From DASUPK01 sp963804595 (GTDB lineage Bacteria; Actinomycetota; Thermoleophilia; Solirubrobacterales; 70-9): a stretch of DNA of 64,000 bases. Location: NCBI GenBank assembly GCA_963804595.1, contig CAWDQZ010000011.1, forward strand, positions 58,361 through 122,360, given 5' to 3'. The position numbers and the translations under genes are program-made. The notes below the pieces were generated by a model. It was given only the letters and a program-made list of their open reading frames with translations, did no database searches and had not been told where the DNA came from. Below are positions 7,696 to 16,470 of the stretch, in pieces (within the stretch, counting starts at the first letter, position 1; each line of letters opens with the position of its first letter).

Positions 7696-9882
7696 GTGAC
7701 CGATGAGCTAGCCCAAACGACGGAGTCGAGCGGGCCGGCCGCGGGCGGAGGAGCGACGGTCACCCCGGAGACGGTCCCGGCCGGGGCAAGGGAGCCCGAC
7801 CTCAGCGATCCCTCGCTCTACTTCAACCGCGAGCTCTCCTGGCTCGACTTCAACGACCGCGTGCTGCAGCTCGCCGAGGACCCCCGCGTCCCGCTGCTCG
7901 AGCGGGTCAACTTCTCCGCCATCTACGAGGACAACCTGGACGAGTTCTTCATGGTCCGGGTCGCCGGTCTGCACGACAAGGTCGAGGGGAAGATCGACGC
8001 CCGCGGCGCCGACGCGTTGGCGCCCGCGGACGTGCTCAGGCTGATCCGCCAGCGGACGATCGAGCTGCGCGAGCGCCTCACCCACTGCTTCGAGGACGAG
8101 ATTCAGCCGGCGCTCGCCGAGCACGGCATTCGGATCATCTCGCTGTCGGCGGCGAACGCGAGGGAGCGCGAGGAGGTCGAGCACCTGTTCACAAGCCAGG
8201 TCTTCCCGGCGCTCACCCCACTGGTGATCGGCCGCGGCCGGCCCTTCCCCTACATCTCGAATATGTCGCTCAGCCTCGGGGTCCTGCTCCGGAATCCCGA
8301 GAAGGGGGAGGAGGTCGCTGCGCGCGTCAAGGTGCCGAAGGAGCTGCTGCGGCGCTTCCTTGCGATCGGCGACGGTGGGCTGACCTTCGTGCCTCTCGAG
8401 GATGTGATCGCCGCCAACCTGGACGACCTCTTCCCGGGCATGGAGATCGTCCATCACTCGCTCTTCCGGGTGACCAGGGACACGGACTACGACGTCTCCG
8501 ACGAGGCCGACGACCTGCTGCTGGCCGTCGAGGAGGAGGTCCGCCGACGCCGCTTCGGCGAGGTCGTTCGCCTTGAGATCTCTCCGGACATGGAGCCGAG
8601 GCTGCTCGATCAGCTCGTTGAGGCGATGAACATCGATGAACAGCAGGTCTTCGAGACTCCCGGGCTGATCGGCCTGGACGATCTCACGGACATCTACTCC
8701 ATCCAGGGCTTCCGTGAGCTCCGGTATCCGCCCTGGCAGGGGGTCACCCCGGCGCAGTTCCAGCAGGGGAGCCGGACCCATCGGGAGATCGACGTGTTCG
8801 CCGCGATACGCCAGGGCGACATCCTCGTCCATCACCCCTACGACTCATTCACCAGCTCGGTCGAGCGCTTCGTCCGCAAGGCGGTCGAGGACCCGAACGT
8901 GCTCGCGATCAAGCAGACGGTCTACCGGACGAGCGCCGACTCGCCGCTGGTCCCGGCGCTGATCGAGGCGTCGGAGCTCGGCAAGCAGGCCGTCTGCCTG
9001 GTGGAGCTGAAGGCGCGCTTCGACGAGAGCGCCAACATCCGCTGGGCGAGGGCGCTGGAGGAGGCGGGCGTGCACGTCGTCTACGGGATCCCGGGCATGA
9101 AGACGCACGTGAAGTGCGTCCTGGTGGCGCGCCGGGAGGGGGACGGCGTCCGGAACTACGTGCACATCGGGACCGGGAACTACAACCCGAAGACCGCCCG
9201 GATCTACACCGACTTCGGGCTGTTCACCGCCGACCAGGAGATCGGCGACGACATCGCCGAGATGTTCAACTACCTCACCGGCTACGCGCGCCCGAGCGGG
9301 TATCGCGAGGTGCTGGTCGCGCCCTTCAACCTCAAGGATGGAATCCTCGGCGAGATCGACCGGGCGATCGAGGCGCACTCCGACGACCATCCGGCCCGCA
9401 TCCGCATGAAGATGAACTCGCTGCTCGACGCGTCCTGCATCCAGGCGCTCTACCGGGCCTCGCAGGCGGGCGTCCAGGTCGACCTCAACGTCAGGGGCAT
9501 CTGCGCGTTGCGTCCCGGGGTGCCGGGTGTCTCGGAGAACATCCGGGTCGTCTCGATAGTCGGGCGCTTCCTCGAGCACTCCCGGATCTTCTCGTTCGAG
9601 CGTCCCGATGAGACCCGCATCTTCATCGGCTCGGCCGACCTGATGCCGCGGAACCTCTACAACCGCGTCGAGCTGCTCTCGCCGGTCGAGGACGACGCGA
9701 ACCGCGCGCAGCTCTCCGACACTCTCGATCGCGCCTTCGCCGACAACACCAGCGCCTGGGAGCTCGGCAGCGACGGGGTCTGGTCACGACTGACGACGAA
9801 CGGAGACCCGCCGCGCAACCTCCAGGCGGAGCTCCTGGAGCTCCACACGGAGCGCGCCAAGGAGGTCGCCGACTCCGTGTAG
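7696..9882 (+). CDS. ppk1: Polyphosphate kinase 1
   Basis: A 728-residue enzyme that reversibly transfers the gamma phosphate of ATP to growing polyphosphate. The PPK1 order is visible: N-terminal helical domain opening with SLYFNRELSWLDFNDRVL, the head domain, and two phospholipase-D-like C-terminal domains. The autophosphorylated histidine is in YVHIGTGNYNPKTARIYTD (about residue 490); the second conserved histidine is in FLEHSRIFSFE. I use the GTG at 7696. The first 35 residues are a Gly/Ala/Thr-rich leader. Together with the Ppx-type gene, the CHAD pair and both phosphate importers it forms a phosphate-storage locus. Confidence 0.96.
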   Translation: MTDELAQTTESSGPAAGGGATVTPETVPAGAREPDLSDPSLYFNRELSWLDFNDRVLQLAEDPRVPLLERVNFSAIYEDNLDEFFMVRVAGLHDKVEGKIDARGADALAPADVLRLIRQRTIELRERLTHCFEDEIQPALAEHGIRIISLSAANAREREEVEHLFTSQVFPALTPLVIGRGRPFPYISNMSLSLGVLLRNPEKGEEVAARVKVPKELLRRFLAIGDGGLTFVPLEDVIAANLDDLFPGMEIVHHSLFRVTRDTDYDVSDEADDLLLAVEEEVRRRRFGEVVRLEISPDMEPRLLDQLVEAMNIDEQQVFETPGLIGLDDLTDIYSIQGFRELRYPPWQGVTPAQFQQGSRTHREIDVFAAIRQGDILVHHPYDSFTSSVERFVRKAVEDPNVLAIKQTVYRTSADSPLVPALIEASELGKQAVCLVELKARFDESANIRWARALEEAGVHVVYGIPGMKTHVKCVLVARREGDGVRNYVHIGTGNYNPKTARIYTDFGLFTADQEIGDDIAEMFNYLTGYARPSGYREVLVAPFNLKDGILGEIDRAIEAHSDDHPARIRMKMNSLLDASCIQALYRASQAGVQVDLNVRGICALRPGVPGVSENIRVVSIVGRFLEHSRIFSFERPDETRIFIGSADLMPRNLYNRVELLSPVEDDANRAQLSDTLDRAFADNTSAWELGSDGVWSRLTTNGDPPRNLQAELLELHTERAKEVADSV

Positions 9883-9929
9883 GAGGGGCGGTCGCCGGCT
9901 CCTCAGCCTCCTGCTAGGTTGCCCCACCC

Positions 9930-10550
9930 GTGGCCCGGTTCTCACTCGTTCCGAAGGACCGCGTCTTCTTCGACCTCTTCGCCGAGGGCGGCCAGAACAC
10001 CCTGCGGGCGGCCAAGCTGCTGCGCGACATGCTCGATCAGTGGCCCGACGACGGGGGCCTCTCGCGGGACATCCTCAAGGCCGAGCAGGAGGGGGACCGG
10101 ATCACCCACGACATCATCCAGCGGCTCAACACGACGTTCGTGACGCCGATCGACCGGGAGGACATCTACGGCCTCGCCACGCGGCTGGACGACATCGTGG
10201 ACCACATCGAGGAGGTCGCGGACTTCATGGGCCTCTACCGCATCGAGGCACCGATGGACCAGGCGCAGGCGCTGGCCGAGGTCCTGGTCAAGTCGTGCGA
10301 ACAGATTTATGGACTGCTTCAGCACCTGCGCGGCTTCAAGGACCTGGATCACTACTGGATCGAGGTCCACCGCCTGGAGAACGACGGGGACCGGATCTAC
10401 CGCGACGCGGTGGCCTCGCTGTTCGCGGACAGGATCGACCCGATGGTGGTGATCCGCTGGCGGGACGTATTCCTGAGGCTCGAGCGAGCGATCGACGCCA
10501 CCGAGACCTCCGCCTCCATCGTCGAGGGCATCGTCATCAAGAACGCGTGA
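9930..10550 (+). CDS. DUF47 (PhoU-like) regulator of the Pit transporter
   Basis: A 206-residue helical protein of the DUF47 family, distantly related to PhoU. Conserved pieces include AEQEGDRITHDIIQRLNTTF, DREDIYGLATRLDDIVDHIE and HRLENDGDRIYRDAV. DUF47 proteins are almost always encoded next to Pit-type low-affinity phosphate transporters and modulate them. Here the stop overlaps the GTG start of pit (GTGA). The GTG at 9930 gives the usual family length. The acidic DD/ED motifs suggest metal binding, as in PhoU. Confidence 0.9.
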   Translation: MARFSLVPKDRVFFDLFAEGGQNTLRAAKLLRDMLDQWPDDGGLSRDILKAEQEGDRITHDIIQRLNTTFVTPIDREDIYGLATRLDDIVDHIEEVADFMGLYRIEAPMDQAQALAEVLVKSCEQIYGLLQHLRGFKDLDHYWIEVHRLENDGDRIYRDAVASLFADRIDPMVVIRWRDVFLRLERAIDATETSASIVEGIVIKNA

Positions 10551-11638
10551 GCAACGACGTCGTCATCGTCATCGTCGTCGCGACGGCGCTCCTCTTCGAC
10601 TTCACGAACGGGTTCCACGACACGGCGAACGTGGTGGCGACGTCGATCTCGACGCACGCCATGCCGCCGCGCGTCGCGGTCGCCTACGCCGCCATCTTCA
10701 ACTTCGCGGGCGCCTTCATCTCGCTTGCGGTGGCGGCGACGGTCGCCAAGGACGTGGTCAACGCCGACGTGATCACCCCGACGGTCGTCTTCGCGGGGCT
10801 CGTGGGGGCGATCGCCTGGAACCTCACAACCTGGTACTTCGGCCTCCCTTCGAGCTCGTCGCACGCCCTGATCGGCGGGGTGGTCGGCTCCGCCTTCGTG
10901 GCCGCCGGTGCGGACGCCATCTTCCGGGATGGAGTGATCGGCAAGGTCTTGATTCCCGCGGTCATCGCGCCGGTCGTCGCCTTTGTCGTCGGCGTGATCG
11001 CTATCAACATCGTCTACGGCATCGTCGGCAGGGAGCGGCCTGGACCCGTGAACCGGGGTTTCAGGCTGGGGCAGGTCGTCTCGGGCGGCCTCCTGGCCCT
11101 CGCACACGGAACCAACGACGCGCAGAAGACGATGGGCGTCATCACGCTCGCGCTGATCGCCAACGGCAACCTCTCGTCGGACGCGTCCGTTCCGACGTGG
11201 GTGGTGATCTCCGCGGCCAGCGCCATCTCCCTCGGCACCTACTTCGGCGGGTGGAGGATCATCCGGACGATGGGCACGAAGATCATCAAGATGGACGCCG
11301 CGCAGGGCTTCTGCGCGCAGGGTGCGGGGGCCGCGGTCATCCTCGCCTCGTCCCACTACGGGTTCCCACTCTCGACGACGCAGGTGATCAGCGGCGGCGT
11401 CATGGGGGTCGGGGCCGGCAAGAAGGTGTCCGCCGTCCGCTGGGGCGTGGCGGGCAACATCGTCGTCGCCTGGTTGCTCACGATGCCCGCCGCGGCGGCG
11501 GTCGGCGGCGCGATCTACGGCTTCTGCCAGCTCTTCGGCAACGAAGCGGCGGGCCCCGTCGTGATCTTCGCCCTCGGAATCGCCGCGGCGGCGCTGGTCT
11601 TCGCCCGCCGGCTGCGGCAGGAGCCTCTGCCGGTCTAG
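10547..11638 (+). CDS. pit: Low-affinity inorganic phosphate transporter (PiT family)
   Basis: A 363-residue membrane protein of the PiT family, importing metal-phosphate with protons. The two family signature copies are present: FTNGFHDTANVVATSI near the N-terminus and LAHGTNDAQKTMGVI in the middle, each at the start of an inverted-repeat half with about five helices. The GTG start overlaps the DUF47 stop. The frame is open further upstream to 10040 but that part is a shadow of the DUF47 gene. High-affinity (Pst) and low-affinity (Pit) systems together in one locus is notable. Confidence 0.94.
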   Translation: MSNDVVIVIVVATALLFDFTNGFHDTANVVATSISTHAMPPRVAVAYAAIFNFAGAFISLAVAATVAKDVVNADVITPTVVFAGLVGAIAWNLTTWYFGLPSSSSHALIGGVVGSAFVAAGADAIFRDGVIGKVLIPAVIAPVVAFVVGVIAINIVYGIVGRERPGPVNRGFRLGQVVSGGLLALAHGTNDAQKTMGVITLALIANGNLSSDASVPTWVVISAASAISLGTYFGGWRIIRTMGTKIIKMDAAQGFCAQGAGAAVILASSHYGFPLSTTQVISGGVMGVGAGKKVSAVRWGVAGNIVVAWLLTMPAAAAVGGAIYGFCQLFGNEAAGPVVIFALGIAAAALVFARRLRQEPLPV

Positions 11639-11647
11639 GAGGACCGG

Positions 11648-11887
11648 TTGATCGCGACAGTCGTAGAGACGAAGGCGCTCCTGGATACGGTGCTAGCGTC
11701 GCTGGTCGCCGGCATCGGGGTCACCACCGTCTTCGCGATCCTGATCTTCGGAGTCGACGCGCTCGCTGACATGGTGCGGAACGAGCGGCCGGTGCTGGCG
11801 GCGGCGGCCGGCGGGCTCGCGGTGCTGGCCCTCGCAGTCGTGACCGCTGCAATAGTGCTCGGCATCGTCGTCATGACCTCGAAGTAG
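11648..11887 (+). CDS. Small two-helix membrane protein of unknown function
   Basis: A 79-residue protein with a TTG start 10 bases after the pit stop, preceded by a strong AGGAGG site. It has two hydrophobic helices (about residues 17-36 and 49-74) joined by a short charged loop containing DALADMVRNERP. No domain is recognised. Its spacing suggests it is the last gene of the ppk1-DUF47-pit unit. Confidence 0.6.
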   Translation: MIATVVETKALLDTVLASLVAGIGVTTVFAILIFGVDALADMVRNERPVLAAAAGGLAVLALAVVTAAIVLGIVVMTSK

Positions 11888-11922
11888 CGATCTAGCGATG
11901 CCCGATCAGCCTGGCAACTCCG

Positions 11923-12438
11923 ATGCGATCCCGCCACCAGGAGAGCGGCAGGGAGGAGAGCGAGGATGAGCGCGCCGACCGCAACCTCTCCGACCTCCTC
12001 CAGGAGTTGCGCGTTGCGCTGCCCGGCGTCCAGGTGCTGTTCGCCTTCCTGCTCACGGTGCCGTTCTCGCAGCGTTTCGACAGCCTCACGGATTTCCAGC
12101 AGAAGCTCTATTTCGGCATCCTGATCTGCGTCGCACTGGCCACGGTGATGCTGGTCGCTCCCACAGCAGGCCATCGCATCCTCTTCCGCCGCCAGCAGAA
12201 GGAGTTCATCGTCACTCTCTCCAACAACCTCGCCCTGATCGGGCTGCTCCTGCTGGCGATCTCGATGTGCGGCGTCGTCCTGCTGATCAGCGACTTCCTG
12301 TTCGGGAGAGAGACGGCCGTGCTCAGCACCACCGGGATCGCACTCGCCTTCCTCGGCTTCTGGTTCGTGGGCCCGCTCCTGAGACGGCAGCAGCTGCCAG
12401 AGCGCAGGCCAACGGGTCGACGGTCTGCCGGCGATTGA
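11923..12438 (+). CDS. DUF6328 family membrane protein
   Basis: A 171-residue protein matching the DUF6328 pattern: a charged N-terminus, the conserved entry DLLQELRVALPGVQVLFAFL, then four hydrophobic helices. The first helix is followed by SQRFDSLTDFQQKLYF, a family hallmark. Function is unknown; members are common in actinobacteria. The ATG at 11923 leaves a 25-residue charged leader. Its TGA overlaps the TTG start of the next gene, a glycosyltransferase, so the two may be expressed together. Confidence 0.75.
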   Translation: MRSRHQESGREESEDERADRNLSDLLQELRVALPGVQVLFAFLLTVPFSQRFDSLTDFQQKLYFGILICVALATVMLVAPTAGHRILFRRQQKEFIVTLSNNLALIGLLLLAISMCGVVLLISDFLFGRETAVLSTTGIALAFLGFWFVGPLLRRQQLPERRPTGRRSAGD

Positions 12439-13574
12439 ATGTCCTGATCCTGAGCGCGTCGATCGGGGAGGGGCACGACCTGCCTGCGCGAGCAATCCGC
12501 GACGGAATCGCCGCCGAGGAGCCCGAGGCCGAGGTCGAGATCGTCGACTCGCTGGCCCTGGTCAACCCCCTCGTCCGCCGTCTGGTCCTGGACAGCTCCC
12601 GGTTTCATTCCAAGTGGGGAAATCGGCTCTTCGACCTGTCCTACAGGCTGATCACCGACGTGCCGCCGACCCGCTGGTTCGCGGCGAGGTTGACCCAGTG
12701 GCTGGCAGCAAGGCCGATCAGGCGAGCCGTGCTCGAGCGGTCGCCCGACGTCGTGATCTCGACCTATCCAGGCACCACGGAGGTCCTCGGCGATCTGCGG
12801 GCCAGGGGAAAGATCGACGTCCCGGTCGTCTCGGCGATCACCGACCTCGCAGCGCTCCGCTACTGGGCGCACCCCGGAGTCGACCTTCACCTGATCACCC
12901 ACCCGGAGTCGGCCGAGGAGGTCGCCCGGATCGCCCCGGAAAGCGAGATCGCCTGCGTTCGCGGCCTCACCGACCCCCGCTTCTACGAGCCGCGCGATCA
13001 GGCGGAGGCGCGCCGTGAGCTCGGCCTGCCGCCGGAGGGGCCGGCGGTGCTCGTCTCGGGAGGGGGCTGGGCCGTGGGCGATCTGGAGGGTGCCGCGGAG
13101 GAGGCGCTTGGGCTGAAGGACTCGACCGTGATCTGCCTCTGCGGCCGGAACGACGAGCTGCGGAGGACCCTTGGCGACCACTTCGCCGCCGAGCCGCGCG
13201 TCGTGGTAGAGGGCTTCACCGAGCGGATGCCGGACTGGTTCGCTGCCGCCGACCTGCTCGTCCATTCGACCGCCGGGCTGACCGTGCTCGAGGCGATCAT
13301 GAGCGGCTGCGGCGTCGTCTCGTACGGGTGGGGGCTGGGCCACGTCCGGGCCAACAACGAGGCGTTTCTGCGGTTCGGACTGGCCCAGGTCGCCGATTCG
13401 CGCGCCGAGCTCCAGCCCGCGATGCTGCGTGCCCTGGCGGCGAAGCCGGCCCCGGATCGATCCTTCGCCGAGCTGCCCTCAGCCGCCGCCGCGATCCTCC
13501 GCCTCGCCGACGGCCAGCTGCGCGACGGCGGGGGAGCTCGCCAGCAGGCCGGCGCCCACGGCGATCGCCACTAG
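12435..13574 (+). CDS. MGDG-synthase/GT28-type processive glycosyltransferase
   Basis: A 379-residue cytoplasmic, membrane-associated glycosyltransferase of the MurG/monogalactosyldiacylglycerol-synthase group. The N-terminal acceptor domain begins NVLILSASIGEGHDLPA, close to the SASxGxGH motif of these enzymes. The C-terminal sugar-nucleotide domain has GGWAVGDLEGA and HSTAGLTVLEAIMSGCGVV. It likely adds sugars to diacylglycerol or another lipid. I place the start at the TTG 12435 that overlaps the DUF6328 stop; earlier codons in the frame shadow that gene. The 3' end overlaps the convergent permease gene by about 96 bases, so the last 30 residues, low in complexity, may reflect an unnoticed indel. 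Confidence 0.85.
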   Translation: MNVLILSASIGEGHDLPARAIRDGIAAEEPEAEVEIVDSLALVNPLVRRLVLDSSRFHSKWGNRLFDLSYRLITDVPPTRWFAARLTQWLAARPIRRAVLERSPDVVISTYPGTTEVLGDLRARGKIDVPVVSAITDLAALRYWAHPGVDLHLITHPESAEEVARIAPESEIACVRGLTDPRFYEPRDQAEARRELGLPPEGPAVLVSGGGWAVGDLEGAAEEALGLKDSTVICLCGRNDELRRTLGDHFAAEPRVVVEGFTERMPDWFAAADLLVHSTAGLTVLEAIMSGCGVVSYGWGLGHVRANNEAFLRFGLAQVADSRAELQPAMLRALAAKPAPDRSFAELPSAAAAILRLADGQLRDGGGARQQAGAHGDRH

Positions 13575-14378
13575 GGCGGCTACGAGCACCGCACCGTTGA
13601 GCGGCGTGCCGCCCCAGCCCTCGCCCCCGACCAGAGGCGCCAGCACCACCGGGATCACGATCTGCATGACGAGCACGGTGGGGGCGACCCGGGTCGCCGC
13701 GAAGCGCTGCAGGGCCGACGACTCGCTGATCAGGCCGACGATCACGACGGCGGCCACCAGTCCCGCCCAGAGCACGACCCCGACCAGCGCTCCGTCCGAG
13801 GCGTCCTGGGCCACGATCTTGGCCACGAACGCGGCCAGCCCGTCGGCAGCACCGGCACTCGCCACCAGCAGCAGCATCGGGCTGGCGCCGCGTCGCACCA
13901 GCCCGATCGCGTATGGCGCGAGCGCCGCGGCGATCAGGATCGCCAGCGCGACGACGAGCCCGGCGCTTCGCTCGACGTCGCCCGTGTCGCGAGGCGCCGC
14001 CCAGGCGAAGACCGCGACGGAGCCGATGATCAGCACCACCGCGACGAGCTCCCGCGGGCCGACCCGCTCGCCGAGCACCCGAACGCCGAGAGCGAGCAGC
14101 AGCAGCAGCCCGAGCGCGAGGACGGGCTGAACCAGGGTCAGCGGCGCCTGGGAGAGGGCGGCGATCTGCAGCGGCCAGCCGATCAGCGCCAGGGCGATGC
14201 CGCCGACCCACACCGGGCGGCGCAGCAGGTGGCCGACCAGCGACGGCCGGAGCGCGCGCTCGGGCGGTGCCCTCCTCGCCTCCAGGGCCTGGAGGGCGTA
14301 GCCCGTCTCGTAACAACAGGCCGCGGCGAGCGCCAGGGCGAAGCCGAGACCTAGCTGCCCGTCCATGAGTGGCACCAT
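13479..14378 (-). CDS. DMT/EamA-like transporter
   Basis: A 299-residue protein with about nine or ten hydrophobic helices and almost no long loops, matching the drug/metabolite transporter superfamily. The first helix reads FALALAAACCYETGYALQAL, typical of the actinobacterial subgroup that keeps a YxxGxxLQ motif. Two repeat halves are suggested by similar stretches (LAAACCYETGYALQAL and ILIAAALAPYAIGLVRR). The substrate is unknown. The start may be ATG 14378 or ATG 14366 (MDGQLGLG); the latter fits better with the first helix. Confidence 0.82.
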   Translation of the reverse strand: MVPLMDGQLGLGFALALAAACCYETGYALQALEARRAPPERALRPSLVGHLLRRPVWVGGIALALIGWPLQIAALSQAPLTLVQPVLALGLLLLLALGVRVLGERVGPRELVAVVLIIGSVAVFAWAAPRDTGDVERSAGLVVALAILIAAALAPYAIGLVRRGASPMLLLVASAGAADGLAAFVAKIVAQDASDGALVGVVLWAGLVAAVVIVGLISESSALQRFAATRVAPTVLVMQIVIPVVLAPLVGGEGWGGTPLNGAVLVAALVAIAVGAGLLASSPAVAQLAVGEAEDRGGG

Positions 14379-14459
14379 CCTGGCATCCGAAGCCGTCCTC
14401 TCCTCTTTGGCGCGGCGGCCGCCGCGGCCGCCTGGTGGTCACCGGCGCTCGCCCCGGTC

Positions 14460-15077
14460 GTGCCGAGCGTCGCCGAGCTGCTCGGCCTGCCGCGTCGAAT
14501 CGACCGCGGCGACGCCGTGGCGCTCACCTTCGACGACGGTCCCCATCCGGAGGGGACACCCGCGGTACTCGAGGCGCTCCGCGAGCGGGGCGCGACGGCG
14601 ATCTTCTTTCTCTGCGGAGAGCAGGTCGAGCGGGACCCCGAGCTGGCCGCGGAGATCAGCGCGGCGGGGCACACCGCGGCGGTCCACGGGTATCGCCACC
14701 GCAACGTCCTGCGGCTGACCCCCCGGACGTTCGTGGACGACCTGGAGCGGGGCATCGCCTCGATCGAGAAGGCGACGGGCCTGCGCCCGGACCTCTACCG
14801 CCCGCCCTACGGGATCTTCAGCTACCCGAGCATCGTCGAGGTCAGCGCCCGGGGCCTCGAGCCGCTGCTCTGGTCTCGCTGGGGTCACGACTGGCGCGCG
14901 GACCGCTCCCCCGAGGCGATCGCGTCCGAGGCGACCGAGGGGCTGCGCGCCGGTGACGTGCTGCTGCTCCACGACGCCGACCACTACAGCCAGCCGGATT
15001 GCTGGCGCGGCACGGTTGCGGCGCTGCCGGCGATCCTCGACGCGATCGAGGACGGCGGGCTGAAGACGGCTAACTGA
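14460..15077 (+). CDS. Polysaccharide deacetylase (NodB/CE4 family), start uncertain
   Basis: At least 205 residues of a carbohydrate esterase family 4 enzyme that removes N-acetyl groups from peptidoglycan, chitin-like or capsular sugars. Motif 1 ALTFDDGPHPEGTP carries the base and metal Asp pair. Metal histidines would be in HTAAVHGYRHRNVL, motif 3 is RPPYGIFSY, and the late motif is LLLHDADHY. The first usable start is GTG 14460, but codons upstream in the same frame (about 14403-14459) spell a hydrophobic helix LLFGAAAAAAWWSPALAP that looks like a genuine membrane anchor. No start codon is in frame there; an ATG at 14365 is one frame off, so an indel near 14401 is possible. Confidence 0.88.
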   Translation: MPSVAELLGLPRRIDRGDAVALTFDDGPHPEGTPAVLEALRERGATAIFFLCGEQVERDPELAAEISAAGHTAAVHGYRHRNVLRLTPRTFVDDLERGIASIEKATGLRPDLYRPPYGIFSYPSIVEVSARGLEPLLWSRWGHDWRADRSPEAIASEATEGLRAGDVLLLHDADHYSQPDCWRGTVAALPAILDAIEDGGLKTAN

Positions 15078-16470
15078 CGGTGTCCGTCGCCGCTTCCTCG
15101 TCGCCGCGCCAGCGCAGAGCGGCGGCGGCGACCAGCAGGGCGATCGCTATGCCCATCGCGCTCAGGGCGATCGTGCCCTTGTGCGGCATCCCGAGGTTCA
15201 AGAGGTGGCGTGTCCAGGGCACGGTCTCGAGGAGCACGTAGCCCGCCAGCAGCCATCCCGCGATCACACCGCCACCCGTGGGACGGCGACCGCCCGGGCC
15301 GAGCGGCAGCAGGCTGAGAGCCGCGAGGATCGCGATCAGGCAGGTGATCGCGACGTACCCGCCCTGTCCGGTCCCGAAGTCGTCGCTTCGGAACGCGAGC
15401 ATCGACGGGATCGCCGTTCCGGCGAAACAGGCGAGTGCCACGATCCAGGCGCTGGGCCAGGAGGTGGCGGGAGAGGTCGCCCAGGCCGGGAGCCTGGCCC
15501 TGGAGACGGCCGGGACGACCGACGGAACGGGACTGGCGACCTCCTCCTCGACAGGCTCTGTGGCCGGGGCGTGCCCAGGCTCGAGCCAGGCGACGTATCG
15601 GCGGACACCCTCGCGCAGCGGGGTGGAGGCCCGCCAGCCGAGCTCCCGGGCGGCGCGCTCGTTGGAGACCACGGCGCCGCCGAAGTCGCCATTGCGCCCG
15701 GCGGTGTGCACGATCTCCGTGTCGCCGACGAGATCCGAGACCACCTCGGCGAGCTCGCGAATCGTGACGGTCTCGTCGCCGGCCAGGTTGTAGATGCGAC
15801 CCTCCTCGCCGCGATCCACTGCCGCGACCAGGCCATCGGCCAGGTCCTCGACATAGACGAAACGGCGTGTCTGTAGGCCGTCGCCGGCGATCGTCAGCGG
15901 CTCGCCCTTGAGCGCCTTGGAGACGAAGATCGGGATCACCGCGGACGGCCGGGCACGCGGGCCATATGGGATGCCGAAGCGCAGGATGGTGCACGACACG
16001 TCGTAGAGCTCTGCGTACGAGGTGCAGTACATCTCGCCGGCCAGCTTGCTCGCCGTGTAGAGATGGTCGGGCATGCCGATCGGCGATTCCTCATCGATGA
16101 CGCCGTCGCCGGAGTTCCCATACACCCAGATCGTGCTGCCGTACAGCACCCTGGTGCCGGTTGCGCGAGCGGCCTCGAGCACCCGGAGGGTGCCCCGCGC
16201 GTTGCACTCCTCTGCGGAGACGGGCTGATCGGCGACCACCCCGACGTCGGCGTAGGCGGCGAGGTGCACCACCGCCTCGCAGCCCTCCATCGCACCCCGG
16301 AGCATCTCGCCGTCGAGCAGGTCGCCGACTACGGTGTCCACCTCCCCTGGTTCGTGGTGTGGGGAGTGCCGCAGGTCGTAGATGCGAGGCTCGAAGCCGG
16401 CAGCCGCCAGCTTGTCCACGACGTGCGAGCCGATGAAGCCCGAGCCTCCGGTCACGACGACGCGCTTCAT
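15070..16470 (-). CDS. NAD-dependent sugar epimerase fused to a C-terminal membrane domain
   Basis: A 466-residue two-part protein. Residues 1-300 are an extended short-chain dehydrogenase/epimerase: Rossmann motif TGGSGFIGSH (7-16) and catalytic YTASK (Y138, K142), with a preceding STIWVYG segment. It probably modifies a nucleotide sugar. After a Pro/Glu/Val-rich linker (about 300-335), roughly 130 residues form four hydrophobic helices absent from ordinary epimerases. The protein would be anchored in the membrane. It starts 4 bases inside the upstream aminotransferase gene (ATGA), forming an operon, and ends 8 bases inside the convergent deacetylase gene. The tail matches no domain I recognise. 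Confidence 0.9.
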   Translation of the reverse strand: MKRVVVTGGSGFIGSHVVDKLAAAGFEPRIYDLRHSPHHEPGEVDTVVGDLLDGEMLRGAMEGCEAVVHLAAYADVGVVADQPVSAEECNARGTLRVLEAARATGTRVLYGSTIWVYGNSGDGVIDEESPIGMPDHLYTASKLAGEMYCTSYAELYDVSCTILRFGIPYGPRARPSAVIPIFVSKALKGEPLTIAGDGLQTRRFVYVEDLADGLVAAVDRGEEGRIYNLAGDETVTIRELAEVVSDLVGDTEIVHTAGRNGDFGGAVVSNERAARELGWRASTPLREGVRRYVAWLEPGHAPATEPVEEEVASPVPSVVPAVSRARLPAWATSPATSWPSAWIVALACFAGTAIPSMLAFRSDDFGTGQGGYVAITCLIAILAALSLLPLGPGGRRPTGGGVIAGWLLAGYVLLETVPWTRHLLNLGMPHKGTIALSAMGIAIALLVAAAALRWRGDEEAATDTVS

